Positions 10,992 through 22,166 of a DNA stretch of 64,000 nt are shown one piece after another. The translations under genes and the position numbers were made by a program. The number at the start of each line of letters is the position of its first letter. Position 1 is the first letter of the stretch. The notes below the pieces were generated by a model, which worked only from the letters and a program-made list of their open reading frames with translations, had not been told where the DNA came from and searched no databases. The stretch comes from Gnetum montanum (taxonomy: Eukaryota > Streptophyta > Gnetopsida > Gnetales > Gnetaceae). The stretch is taken from contig MNCI01033639.1 of NCBI GenBank assembly GCA_015680685.1, forward strand, positions 141,627-205,626, given 5' to 3'.

Positions 10992-12075
10992 ATGAACGAT
11001 AAAGATAATTTAAGGAAATTTGATTCAAAAACTGATGAAGGTANTGATAAAGATAATTTAAGGAAATTTGATTCAAAAACTGATGAAGGTATTGTCTTGG
11101 GGTATTCACTAGTTAACAAGGCCTATAGAGTTTTTAACAAGATAATGAATAGGGTTGAGGAAACCATAAATGTTAAAGTTGATGATCATAACATTACATC
11201 TCCTCAACTAGATGATGAAATTGTTCCTATTCAAAAGCTATCCAGTGCCACTCAGGTTCAAGTTGATAAGAACTTTAAAACTAATAGTGAGCATGAAGAG
11301 GAAAAAGAAGATGAATCTAATGAGAACTCCCCTACTCAACCGAGGGTGCCTAGACTTGGTAAAATTTACTCTCTCAATGATGTTATTAGGGATGTTAAAG
11401 ATGGTATTCACACTAGAAGTCAAACCAAAGATTTTTGTGCTTATTCATCTTATCTCTCAAAACTTGAACCCAAAAATTTTAAAGAAGCTAAAGGTGAAGA
11501 GGGTTGGATCTCTATTATGCAAGATGAGTTAAATCAATTTGCTAGGAATGATGTATGGGAATTGATGCCTAGACCATATCATAAACTCATTATTGGGACA
11601 AATGGGTCTTTAGGAACAAAACTGATGAGGATGGAACTGTAACAAAAAAACAAAGCTAGATTAGTTTCCAAAGGATACAATCAATAGGAAGGGGTTGATT
11701 TTGATGAAACTCTTGCTCCTGCTGCTAGACTAGAATATATTAGACTCCTTTTAGCTTATACTAGTAGTTGAAAGATCAAGCTATATCAAATGGATGTGCA
11801 AAGTGGCTTTCTCAATACAAGAAGAAGTTTACATTAATCAACCTAAAGGTTTTATAGATCCCATCAAACCTGATCATCTTTGCAAACTCAAGAAGGCTCT
11901 TTATGACGTCAAACATGCTCCTAGAGCTCAGTATGAAAGACTTTCTCAACATCTCATGTCAAATGGTTTTGAAAGAGGTAAGGTCGATGTAACTTTATTT
12001 CTTAGAAAGGAAGATACTGATCTTCTTATTATTCAAATTTGCAAGAAATTTATAGATCTTATGTAGGCTAAGTTT
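10992..12075 (+). pseudogene. Reverse transcriptase region of C1 (broken, YVDD box deleted)
   Basis: Begins with the integrase tail (KFDSKTDEGIVLGYS), interrupted by N at 11044 and an artefactual 46-bp duplication. An acidic linker with THTRSQT-type text (11400-11430) leads to the RT: GWISIMQDELNQF, IIGTNG, ARLVSKGYNQ, YQMDVQSGFL, ALYDVKHAPRAQYERLSQHL. At 12036 the frame passes from LLIIQI straight to CKKFIDLM. Related element C2 keeps IYVDDIIF and about 10 more residues there (57727-57780), so the catalytic Asp pair has been removed. Confidence 0.75.
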
Positions 12076-12940
12076 AAAATGAGTAGATGGAATAACTAAA
12101 AACTCTTCTTGGATTTCAAATCAATCAATGTAAAAAATGTACTTTCATTTGTTAATCTAAATATGTCAAAGATCTATTTCTCAAGTTCAATTTAGCTAAT
12201 GTGAAGGTTACTTCCATGGCTGTAAATTTTAAACTTATCATTGATGATCAAGGTAAACTGCTTGATCATAAGCTTTATAGAGGCATGATAAGTAGTCTTC
12301 TTTACTTAACTACTAGTAGACCATACATTTCTTTAAGTGTTGGAATGCATGCTCGATATTAGGCCAATCCAAAAGAATCCCATTTTAGGGCACTTAACTG
12401 AATATTCCATTATTTAAAAGGTACTACTAACTGGGGATTTTGGTATCCAAAGGACTCTCCTCTTGAACTGGCTAAATATTGTGATGTAGATTGGAAGGTT
12501 TTTTGGATAATCATTGGAGCACAAGTGGAAATTATTTTTTTCTTGGATGAAGCCTTATCTCCTAAACTACCAAAGGCAAACCTCTACAACACTTTTTATA
12601 GTACAAGCCAAATATATGTCAGATCAAAGTTGTTGTGCTCAGATTCTTTAGATGAGAGAAATGCTTAAAGATCTAGGTGTCCAATCACAATCTACGCCTA
12701 TCTTTTGTGATAATAACAGTGCTATAAATATGACCAAAAATTTGGTTTAACATTCTTACACCAAACACATTGAAATTTGTCATCACTTTATCTAGAAACA
12801 TACTCAATAGGGACACATGAAACTAGAGTTTATTAGAAGCACCAATCAACTAGCTGATGCTTTCACAAAAGCCCTTGACGTACGGTGCTTAGCTTCCCTC
12901 TGTAAAGATACGGAAATTGAACCCTATCCTATATAATAAG
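12076..12940 (+). pseudogene. RNase H region of C1 (broken)
   Basis: Fragments in changing frames match the C2 copy at 57800-58680: the block with TTAACTACTAGTAGACCA (12305), the CATTATTTAAAAGGTACTACT block (12409) and the ADAFTKAL-type end (about 12857-12880). No usable frame. Confidence 0.6.
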
Positions 12941-13158
12941 TTCTCTTGATCTTGTATCTTAAAATCAAAAACACAAAAAAAAATCAAAACCACAAAAACT
13001 TGGTATTTTTTCCTTTTTTCTTCTTGCATATGTTTAGTAGGAGTTAAAATGAGGGAGAATTTTTTATGTGTTTTCTCTAACTTGGAAAATATTGAGGATA
13101 TATGACTTCATTATTTCAAAAGACTACTAACCCATTTTTTTATGTTTTGGACATCACC
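12941..13158 (+). other. 3' non-coding region of C1
   Basis: AT-rich stretch between the end of pol and the polypurine tract. It contains the GACATCACC lead-in shared with C2 (58863-58871). No coding sequence. Confidence 0.5.
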
Positions 13159-13171
13159 AAAAAGGGGGAGA
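13159..13171 (+). other. Polypurine tract of C1
   Basis: AAAAAGGGGGAGA followed by one T and the LTR start TGTTGA. An identical tract is in C2 at 58872-58884. This form is typical of SIRE/Maximus copia elements. Confidence 0.85.
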
Positions 13172-13172
13172 T

Positions 13173-14366
13173 TGTTGAGATTCTGATATGTTAAAACATT
13201 AAGAAAAATGGAGAATATAGAATATTTTGAAGTGTGATGCTCTTGTAGGGCATGAAGGAGGGCTCATGTGATGACATCTAAAAAGAAATTTCAATGTTAA
13301 GACTCTAAGAATGAGAACTACAATGAAATGTCAAAGTGAAGACTCAAGGACTTAAGTGGGAGTAATGACAAAGATGAAGACTACAGCAAAATGATGAGTT
13401 CCAAAGATTAGGGATGAGCCAAATTAATGAAAGAAAGCCTCAAGAAGCAGAGTCCAAAAACTAAGAAGATGTCCCCAAGAAGTAGAAGATGTCCCCAAGA
13501 AGTAGAAGATGTCTTGGTTGAAGTATAGAAGAACCAAAGAAGATGTCTTGGAAAAATAGTAGACATCTACCATCAGGAGAAGACATCTACATGTAGATGT
13601 CTCATAGAAGACATCTTCCTTGGGTGTCAGACGTCTACCCAAAATTCAGGTATGAACAGTGAGACATCCCAATCTCAAAGAAGACATCTTCCCTAGTGGT
13701 TAGATAGTTTTTGCATGAATTCCAAGGTGATTTTGAAAACTTCAAGGCTATTAGAAGACTTCATTCTCTTGGGAAATGTGCAAGCTTTGTGTGTAATCAA
13801 GTGTCAATATCAAGCCATCATTGTGAACTGCATACTGTTGAATTTGTACCTTATTGTTTCATCATTTTATTGTTGAAGTGATTATATTGTACTATGCTTT
13901 AAAGTACAAAGACAAACAAATTAGTTGCATCCTATCCTTGTAATTTTTCTCTTTCTTGTTACCCTGCTAGGGTTGATGTGCTTCTTGCAAGAAGGAATTA
14001 TCCTTAATCTTGTTGGGATCCTGCTGAATTGAGTATTGGTGTAGCACCACAACACTGTGGAGCAAAGCTTAAGTTGTAAAGGTTGTGGGATTGTAGAAAC
14101 CACATTCTAAGCTTTTTGGGACCTTGTGGAGTTAACTGGATTCATAATGTGAAATCACTCCAGAGTGGAGCTTAGAGCTTGTACAAGTGTAGTATCCTTC
14201 AAACCACATTTTATGAGGAACAAAGTTTGGAGGTATGCAAGCAATCTATCCTTCAAGTGTGGAGTACCCAAGTGGGGGAGCCACGTAATTTTTGGTGTGG
14301 TTTTTGTGATGATTGATTTTTGTTAAGGAACTTATTCATCCCCCTTTATAAGTTCTACAATCCTCA
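13173..14366 (+). repeat. 3' LTR of C1
   Basis: Starts TGTTGAGATTCTG and ends AATCCTCA. 1,194 bp, longer than the 5' LTR partly because of an exact 20-bp tandem duplication (13471-13490 and 13491-13510) and a segment with a perfect 22-bp palindrome (13581-13602) that is missing from the 5' copy. Differences from the 5' LTR are mostly transitions. Confidence 0.85.
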
Positions 14367-14371
14367 TCAAA

Positions 14372-15560
14372 TGGCATTGTGATTAGTGTGTACAAAAAAT
14401 TTGTATCTAAGCATATAGTTCCTAAATTTCTCTAGTGTGTATACCACTACCATAAGCTTCTTTTCAGTGATAGTGTATATGAGTTGTGCACTCACAATGT
14501 TGTCTCTTGCATAGTGGATGTAATATGGACATTTTTGATCATCCATCTATGTAAGCATGGCTCCTAAAGCATACTTTGATGCATCTGTCATGATGTGAAA
14601 TGGCTTGAACCAATTTGGTACCTATAGAATTGGAGTTTCTACAAGTTTTTTCTTTAGCTATTGGAATGCATTCTCATAGTCCTTGGTCCAAATGAACTAT
14701 GCATCTTTCTTTGTAAGCTTCACTAATGACTTTATGATCTTTGAGAAGTTTTCAATGAAGCTCCTATAGTAACTAGTGTGGCCAAGTAATGACTTCACAT
14801 CTTTCATAGTTTCTAGTTGTTTGGTTATTCCTTAGATGATCCTTATTTTCTCTAGGTTTACCTCAATTCCTTTGATCAAAATTCTATGCCCTAATATAAT
14901 GCCCTCTTGAACCATTAGGTAGCTTTTCTACCAATTGAGCTTCAAGTTTGTCTCCACACATCATTGAAGAACTTGCTCAAGGTGGTGCAAGGCATGCTCA
15001 AAGGTAGCATGTAGGTAGAGAAGTCATCCATAAAGACTTCTACTGCAATGTTGATATACTATTAGAGGATTCTTAGGACCAAACATTGAAATGTGGTGGG
15101 AGCATTGCACAAGCCAAATAACATATTTCTGTATGCAAAAGTCCCCCAAGGGCTTGTGAATGTCATCTTGGCCTAGTCCTCTAGTGCAATCTAGATTTGG
15201 TTATAGGCACTATGACAATTTAGAAAGCTATAGTAGCAATGCCTCACAATGATATCTAGCACTTAGTTCACAAATGGTAATGGGAAATGATCTTTGTAAG
15301 TTGTCATATTCAATAGTTGAAAGTAGATATAGACTCTTCACTTTCCACCTTTCTTGGATACAAGTGGGCTAATCCACTCGCTATCTACAATGGGATAAAT
15401 GAACCCAACCTTGAGGAGTTGTTTAATCTTCTCTTTGATGATTTACTTGAGTTCCAGGTTCAAGTATCTTTGCAAGTACCTATTTAGTCTGATAGAAGAG
15501 TTTGTATAGATTCTGTGTTGGCATATCGTAGGATCAATTCTAGTTATCTCATGATATGAC
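14372..15560 (-). pseudogene. RNase H and reverse transcriptase of G3, right side of the C1 insertion
   Basis: Resumes the pol frame interrupted at 8054. The RT catalytic box reads EVFMDDFSTY on the minus strand (about 15013-15040); FMDDF in place of YVDD is characteristic of Athila-lineage elements. The same region in G5 runs off the right edge of the window with the same box. Many stops; no frame longer than about 60 codons. Confidence 0.7.
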
Positions 15561-16080
15561 TAGGTGAAGGTTGTTGGTCATTTTTTTACAACTTCCAATA
15601 ATTTCTTCTTTTGTGCAGGAGTAAGTGTGGCATTGATAATTAATAACTTGTCATTCTTTAAAAATGAATATTCCATTCCTACCAGTAAAGCCTTTAACTT
15701 AAGAGTCTCAGGGATCTCCAAATCTTCCCAATCAATTTCACATATCACATTAGAGAGTTGGTGATGAAGCTACTCCAACTTGTTCATGCTTTCAACATAT
15801 GAGCTAGTGAGACTCTTAGATGATTCCATGCATATTGTTGATCCAGCGTCATTATTGTTGTTAGCAATTGGGTATCCTTCTATTTAGTGACTACTATGTA
15901 CATGCACCTCTAAATCTTTGTTGTCTTTGCATACTAATTGCATGCTTGAAGTGATGTACCTTTAATGATCCTTAGTCTTTGCACGCAATGACACCTTGTG
16001 TGGTTGTACATGATACAGAGAACTCTCTTCATCTTAATCTTTCCAAATTCATTTTCCTTGGAAATCTCCAAGAAAAAGTG
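15561..16080 (-). pseudogene. Protease-RT linker of G3
   Basis: Between the first RT motifs and the protease. Minus-strand reading is acidic and broken. No domain recognised. Confidence 0.4.
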
Positions 16081-16468
16081 TTAAATTCCTAACCTTGCAT
16101 TAATAGTGCTTAGCCATGCTCTTCCCATGATGATAGGGAAGTCTCCTTTACAATTCTCCACATGGATCACTAGGAAATTAGTAGGATAAATCCATCTGCA
16201 AATGATGGTCATGATGTCTTCCACTAATTTCAAAGGAATAGTGATGGATTGGTCTACCAACTCTAGTTTGATGTTTCTCTTTCTCAAGAGAGGTAGGTTC
16301 TACGCTTTGTACATCTCTTGAGAAATTAACTCTAAAACCTAAATCCAAAAAGGCCTTACATAGTTCATTTTTGGTGATCTTCAAGTAAATAAGAGGACTT
16401 CTAGGATCAAATCTCTTCCTAGGAAGATGGTTGATCTTGTTCCAATCTATGACCACATGGGTCAACAT
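16081..16468 (-). pseudogene. Aspartic protease of G3 (broken)
   Basis: Two overlapping minus frames (16081-16287 and 16178-16468) cover a retroviral-type protease. The C-terminal hallmark GRAWLST (usual form GRPWL.T) is near 16100-16130, after CKGDFPIIM. The N-terminal half includes FLDLGFRVNF where a D-S/T-G site is expected (DLG here), so the active site is probably damaged, and a frameshift separates the halves. Confidence 0.6.
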
Positions 16469-16619
16469 GATAGTATTGAATTGGGGAGCACTTTATTTTT
16501 TGAAGGTTGCTCAATGAAACTTTTAGAGGTTGAAGTAGCATTGTTAATAGTTACATGTGCTTGTCAGGGCTTCGTGGGGCTATTAGTTCTGAAGAAGGAG
16601 CTCTTGTGAGGCTTGAATT

Positions 16620-18907
16620 CAAGACCCCTTAATTAAGGAGCCAACTACAAGTTTACTACCCTTGTAGCATTTCTTTGCTATGGTTGGGTAGGTGTTTCAC
16701 CCTACATGAATGAAGTTGGTGGTAGAGGAGTTGATGATGATGGTGTAGGAGTGGACAAATGTTGAGGATGCTAGAAAGAAAATGGGAATTCCACTCTTGA
16801 AGAAGGCTTTTTGTAGTCCTCTAGAAGGTAGTGGTGATGTGAAAAGAAAGTGTGACTAGAAGAGTCATATGGAGAGATCGATTGCCAAACGTAATATCCA
16901 TAAGGATCAAGTTGCTATAGTGCTTTACTCGCATAGTAAGCTTCTTGGTGAAATTGCTACCAATAGTTACCTTGTGGATAAGGCAACCTCTTGGGTGCTT
17001 GATATTTTGCCAATCTAGGATTTAAAGCATACACCCCATATTAACAGATGTCATACCCATCATTATCAAATTCTAAATGCAACCACCTCTACTACTACAT
17101 CTTTATTTTTATGTTTATGATATTTTCATTTAGCCTCCTTCTTCCTATGCTTATGGCCACTACATCCTTAATCTCTACATTCTTCTATAATCTTTAGACT
17201 AGCTTGAAACTTCTCATCTAAGGAGTCCTACATCTTATCAACCTTAGCTGATATTTCACTAACAAATTTTTGGATCACCAAGGTTTTCCTTTGCACCACT
17301 TAATCAAGCAGTGCCTCTTCATTCTTACAGAAATGGACCTCTTTCTTGTGGATGAAGGGGTCTCTATTTTTTTATAATTTTCCATTTTTTCAACTCTGCT
17401 TCCTCTTTGGCCACTTGCTCAATGAGCCTTTGAATTTGATAGATCCTTAGCTTAGAAAGTCTTCATTGGGCATAGATCCTTATTTTAGTTTTGAGCCCAT
17501 CTATGATATGATGTAGTTGATCCCGTTGGGAGTATCCATGGCCTAGGCATCAGTGCAACAAAGACGAATACCTACCCATGGCCACAGTCAAAATTTTATG
17601 AGTGCCTTGTTTCCATCCTTGGATTTTCCTCTACAAATTGGACACTCTAGAGTACATTTGGTATTTGTCATTAAATAGCTCCAGCATCATACTCCATCAT
17701 CAAAGAGATTCTAGTTCCAAGGATTGGTACTAGCTTTCTACTTCCTTTGTGAGTGTCCTTGAAAATAGTTTCAACTTTTGCAATTCATTCTCCACATTTT
17801 GCAAGGCACAAACATCATGGAAGGCTCGCAAATGCTTTTTGGGATTTGAATTATATTCCCCTCAAACTTTGGAATATTGTTCATATCTAGCCATTTAATG
17901 CAACTATCCTCCAAGTGCCTAGTAGGAGTTCTAATAGCCTCTGAAATATTCAACATATTTCTTGTATCTAATAGAGACTCATCATAGTCATAATGGTCTC
18001 TGGGGCCCCTCTCATGGCCATGATGCCTACAATGAGTCCTGATTTGCCTTTGTTCTCTGTGATGTTCACTCCCTACTATTGTTTATGCCTTGGTCCCTAT
18101 TGTCCCGATGGGATCTTCATTGATCCCTATTCTACCATTCATCTCCATCATGATTTCTATTACTCTTTCCATGGCCTTGGCCTCTACTTATCCTATCAAA
18201 GTTTGAGAAGGAAGATGATGAGGATGATGATAAAGGTAAAGAGGAAGGAGAATTAGCATCAAAATGATTCCTAATATCCCCTCTTCTTTGGTCCCTACTC
18301 AGTTGTCATATCTATCTCTCTCCTAGTGTTTGTCATTATCCTTGCCTTTAGATGAATAATTGTGGTTATCATCTTTTGAGGTCCACTAGTCTTAAGATCC
18401 ATTCTTCCTATCACCAAGGTTGTCCACATTCATTTGCAACTAGTTGTTAAGGGTCTCGCCATCAATGAGAGGAGAAGAATTTTTGTATTAGAAGGCACCC
18501 AAAAAGAAGTCCTCACCTTCTTTATGTATTTGAAAGAACAAGTGGGTAGGAAACTCTTGCTCTTTGAAGCCTCATATCAAGCTTCCATTTATCGATCTTT
18601 CTTTTGTTGGGCCTCTGTGGGATGATAATCCCGATAGAGGTAATCTTGAACCTCGTACTTAGCATTCAGTCTAACAATGCCAAACTTGACAAGATTATTT
18701 AATAGCATTGCAAGAGAAGATTGGTTGGGAGGCAACACGATGTCACCTTCCATATCCTTCCATTGCCATTATTTGTCTTGATGTAAGATGAGGGTGAAAT
18801 CTGGAGTGTAAGGGTCTAGATGAGTATAAACAACCCAACACTATGGAGGAACTTACATTTTTTGGCTTTCTTGCCTTTGATTGGATCTGCCTATGAGAAG
18901 AAGCCAT
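16620..18907 (-). pseudogene. Gag of G3 (broken)
   Basis: Product starts MASSHRQIQS at 18907. Middle part 17771-17956 (ending a LDMNNIPKFEGN-type stretch) matches the gag of G4 (LDMNNILKFARG at about 29700). 17300-17700 holds the Retrotrans_gag-like segment comparable with G1 2562-3038. Frameshifts throughout; 16620-17300 is low-complexity remains between gag and protease. About 60 percent of the region can be aligned by eye with G1 or G4. Confidence 0.6.
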
Positions 18908-19040
18908 ATCAATGATTATTCAAAACTAATGTGCATGTGTTATTATTATGTTTCGTAATGATTTAGCATTAATTATCTTTTACAATCTCCTTAGATGATT
19001 TTACTATCTTTCCTATGTAGCACACTTAGCTAGACTAAGT

Positions 19041-19871
19041 CCTCTATGTTCAACCATATGAATCATAAGCATTGCACTAGTGATCTGGTTGAATTACCTG
19101 GACTTAGCACCTAAATGCATTGATGGGAAAATATAGTGACCTAGAGATGCAATGATTTTTTTTCTTGGCTTCACTTGTATAAGTTCACTTATATGGTTAA
19201 GTGAAAGCCAAGGCACATGATTTTTATGTATAGTTTATATTTTATTTGATTTAATATAAGTATAAAATAAAGGTAATTGATTGTAAATTAACTAATAAAC
19301 TATCTAATGCCTTGATCTAACTATCTTAACATAAGCATCAGGGCCTACCTTCCATGCACATCCTGAACTTCTTATGAATACTACTGGATTACCAAGTTAG
19401 GAAAACCAAGTGATAACACCACTAGAATTACCAAGTGTTAATGGTATGTTTTAGGTAATTGTACTTATGTATTATTATTATTAAATATATTAATTAATTA
19501 AGGACATGAATGTAAAATGCATAAGTATTAAAGTGCATGAACGAAAATATTAAACTATTCTTAAGCGTTGCATGGAATTCCAAGAATCTCGTCTTTATTG
19601 TCAACACATCAAAGTGTTTAGGTACATTGATGTTCAAATAAGGATTCGTACAATCCTTAAAGTCCTACTATGGGTATTTAGAAAATATTTTAACTCTAAC
19701 GAAAAGAAACTGCAAGAGTTTGGCTACACTAATGATTTAACATGCCATAAATGTGGTGGGTACATGCATATATATAGGCAAGACTAGATACTACATTGAC
19801 GCATCTAATCATGTGTCAACAAGGTTGCGTTAATGCACATCCATCGATGCAGCCCATCGAATGATTCATCA
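19041..19871 (-). repeat. 5' LTR of G3
   Basis: Runs from about 19041 to TTCATCA at 19871. Homologous to 4827-5547 over its whole length, with the middle section (19350-19560) that G2/G3's other LTR lacks. The primer site and the first bases of the LTR end are deleted: gag leader sequence up to CTAGACTAAG runs directly into LTR sequence at 19041. Confidence 0.75.
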
Positions 19872-19899
19872 CCACTAAATCCAATTTTAAGTACTAAAC

Positions 19900-20720
19900 C
19901 ATTTAATGTGTGGGGTATAGAATTTTTAGGACCATTTCCACCATCTAATGGCTATTAATACATTTTTATTTGTATAGACTATATTACTAAATGGGTAGAA
20001 ACTAAAGCCAACACGATGAATGATGTTACAGTAGTGGTAGCTTTTCTTAGAGAAAATATTTTAATATGATTTAGAACTCCATGAGCAATCATAAGTGATC
20101 AAGAAACCCATTTTGTAAATAGAACAATGAAAAAATTCCTTAAATCTTGTGGAATTCAACATAAGGTCGCTACCACTTATTAACCTCAAACAAATGGTCA
20201 AGTAGAAAATGAAAATAGAATCATTAATGATATTAACAAAAAATAGATGTGCTAAAAAGAAAGATTGGTCTAAAAAATTACAAGATGTACTTTGGGCTCA
20301 TAGAATTACTTATAAAGTAAGTTTAGGCTATGTACCTTATTAATTGGTTTATGGGAAACAATGTTTATTGCCTTTGGAAATCAAATACAAATCATTACAA
20401 TCAGCACAACAATTGAATTTTGATGAAGAAACAAATAATGAATTTAGAATGATTCAAATACAAGAACTTGATAAGGAAAAAGTTATAATAAACAAATTAA
20501 GAGTTTGCATAATAAGAATATGTTTAAGAAACATTTTTAATAGGTGATAAAGTACATTTGTATAATATGAGTTATATAAATTTCTAGGTAAGTTAACAAT
20601 TCAATGGAAAGGCCCTTATTTAGTGGTATAACCCCACAATAATGAAAGTATCTTAATTTCACCTATTGATGACTCATCAACTACATTTTTGGTTAATGAT
20701 GAATAACTTAAGTTATACAA
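19900..20720 (+). pseudogene. Athila-type integrase fragment, plus strand
   Basis: Orphan integrase core and C-terminal domain on the strand opposite to G3. Visible: GIEFLGPFPPSNG, CIDYITKWVE (first Asp), ISDQETHF (second Asp), HKVATTY, NGQVENENRI (Glu), then LVYGKQCLLPLEIKY and a broken C-terminal WKGP-type segment near 20600. All three catalytic residues remain, but at least four stops interrupt it. No LTR, RT or gag accompanies it, so it is a piece of a rearranged element of a different subfamily from G3 and G5. Confidence 0.75.
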
Positions 20721-21242
20721 TCAACATGAAATTGAGGAACCAAGAGAGGAAAAATTAGTAGAGTTAGGTGAGCCAACTTATCCTAAAGATGATGAAGGAA
20801 ATGAGAAGCTACAATTAGAGCTCCAAGATATGGGTAGTAACCTTCAACAACAATCTTATGTAATATTATAATATAATAAATGTAATATTTTAGTCTACAA
20901 ATATTTCCTTGAAAAATGTGAAGGAAAATAGGAAATTCTATTATTAGTTGGAACTTTAAAGAATTCCTTAACATCATGTTTAGAATGTAAGGGAGAAGGA
21001 CAACTCCTCTTACCTTGAGATAATTCAGTTTACACCCAAAATCCATCTAAGGGTGAGCCTTAGACTTGTAAATCAATAAATTATGCTAATTAATTATTTT
21101 CTTTTTCTTTTTATAATATTTTTTTATTTCTTTTAAATTTTCATGAATCATCGAAATAATTGGTTCTTGAACATTCATGAATGATTTTGGTAATTACTTT
21201 CTTGGATAAGTTCATAAGGAGAAAAGGATGTGTCATATTGGG
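20721..21242. other. Trailing sequence after the integrase fragment
   Basis: A short acidic tail-like stretch runs to about 20830. The rest is AT-rich with no gene or clear repeat. Confidence 0.4.
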
Positions 21243-21810
21243 TGTGACATCTCATACTTGGATGTCATGGCAAACGTCAAATATATGATATATTAGACAT
21301 TATGCGTAGGAAGAAAATATACCAAATGTGAAATATATATGATATTTGACATTATGTATAAAGGAAATAATAGTAAAAATGTAGAAAGAGAAAGAAACAT
21401 AATGCTTTATTGATATGGAATAGTGTATCCAGATAGTGCTCTAAGAGTGTTCCTTGGGGTTTTATTCATTTGACATCTATCCCTTAGAGGCAATCCAACA
21501 CTACTGTCATGGTTAGGCTTATTATCGGCCAAAAGGGATGGCCAATCCACTTCCTATCCTGCTTCACTTGGCTCTTGTGACTTGCTTGTATTGGCTCTAC
21601 CACTCCATGCTGGCATGACCTCTAACCTTGAGTACAAATTCCTTAGGTTAAACTCCCAAAGGTTACCTTAAGAGACATGTTCATTATTACCACATGCCCT
21701 TTCAGGTCTTAATTACAACAGCTCTTTCGGGTGTTGTGATGATAAGAATAACACTTATTATGAAGAGACACATCTTTGTTATGCAGCAGCATCATTTGGA
21801 AATGGGAACA
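21243..21810 (-). repeat. 3' LTR of L1R
   Basis: Plus view TGTGACATCTC...GGGAACA; on the minus strand it starts TGTTCCC and ends GATGTCACA. Aligns end to end with 26431-26998 at equal length, with many transitions. An internal palindromic pair (ATATGATATATTAGACATTATG and a second related copy) lies at 21280-21350. Confidence 0.8.
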
Positions 21811-21830
21811 TGATAATCTACCCCCCTTAG
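21811..21830 (-). other. Polypurine tract of L1R
   Basis: On the minus strand: CTAAGGGGGGTAGATTATCA, ending against the LTR start TGTTCCC. Confidence 0.65.
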
Positions 21831-22166
21831 GTTTCATTTTTCCTTGAATGAGTACTTCTTTCATGATCCTATGCTCCAATAATTTGATTCCTCCTTTGAG
21901 CTTCAAGTTATTTCTTGCTTATTTCGCAAACAAAATATATGTGAGAAAAATATATGGAAAATTAAATATTACTTTATTATTATTTACCACATTTTCTAAG
22001 ATAATGACAAGAGATAAATTAAAGATCGACCAACCACCAATCACCAGTCTAACTAGGGTCACATAGGGTGTAACTCAAATCTGGTTATCTAAGTGAAGGA
22101 AGAGAAAATTCTTTATTTTCAACTTTCATTATCTTAGATATTTTTCTTATATAATTAAAATATAAA

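Larger units (their letters stand above)
8055..14366 (+). mobile_element. SIRE-type Ty1/copia element C1, nested in G3
   Basis: Complete in structure: 5' LTR 8055-9161, tRNA-iMet-type primer site, gag-PR-IN-RT-RH in copia order, polypurine tract, 3' LTR 13173-14366. The target can be reconstructed because G5 keeps the uninterrupted sequence at 63286-63302. The flanks CTGGA (8050-8054) and TCAAA (14367-14371) both differ from the G5 target GTAGA mainly by transitions, which fits a decayed 5-bp target duplication. All reading frames are broken, so it is immobile. Confidence 0.85.
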
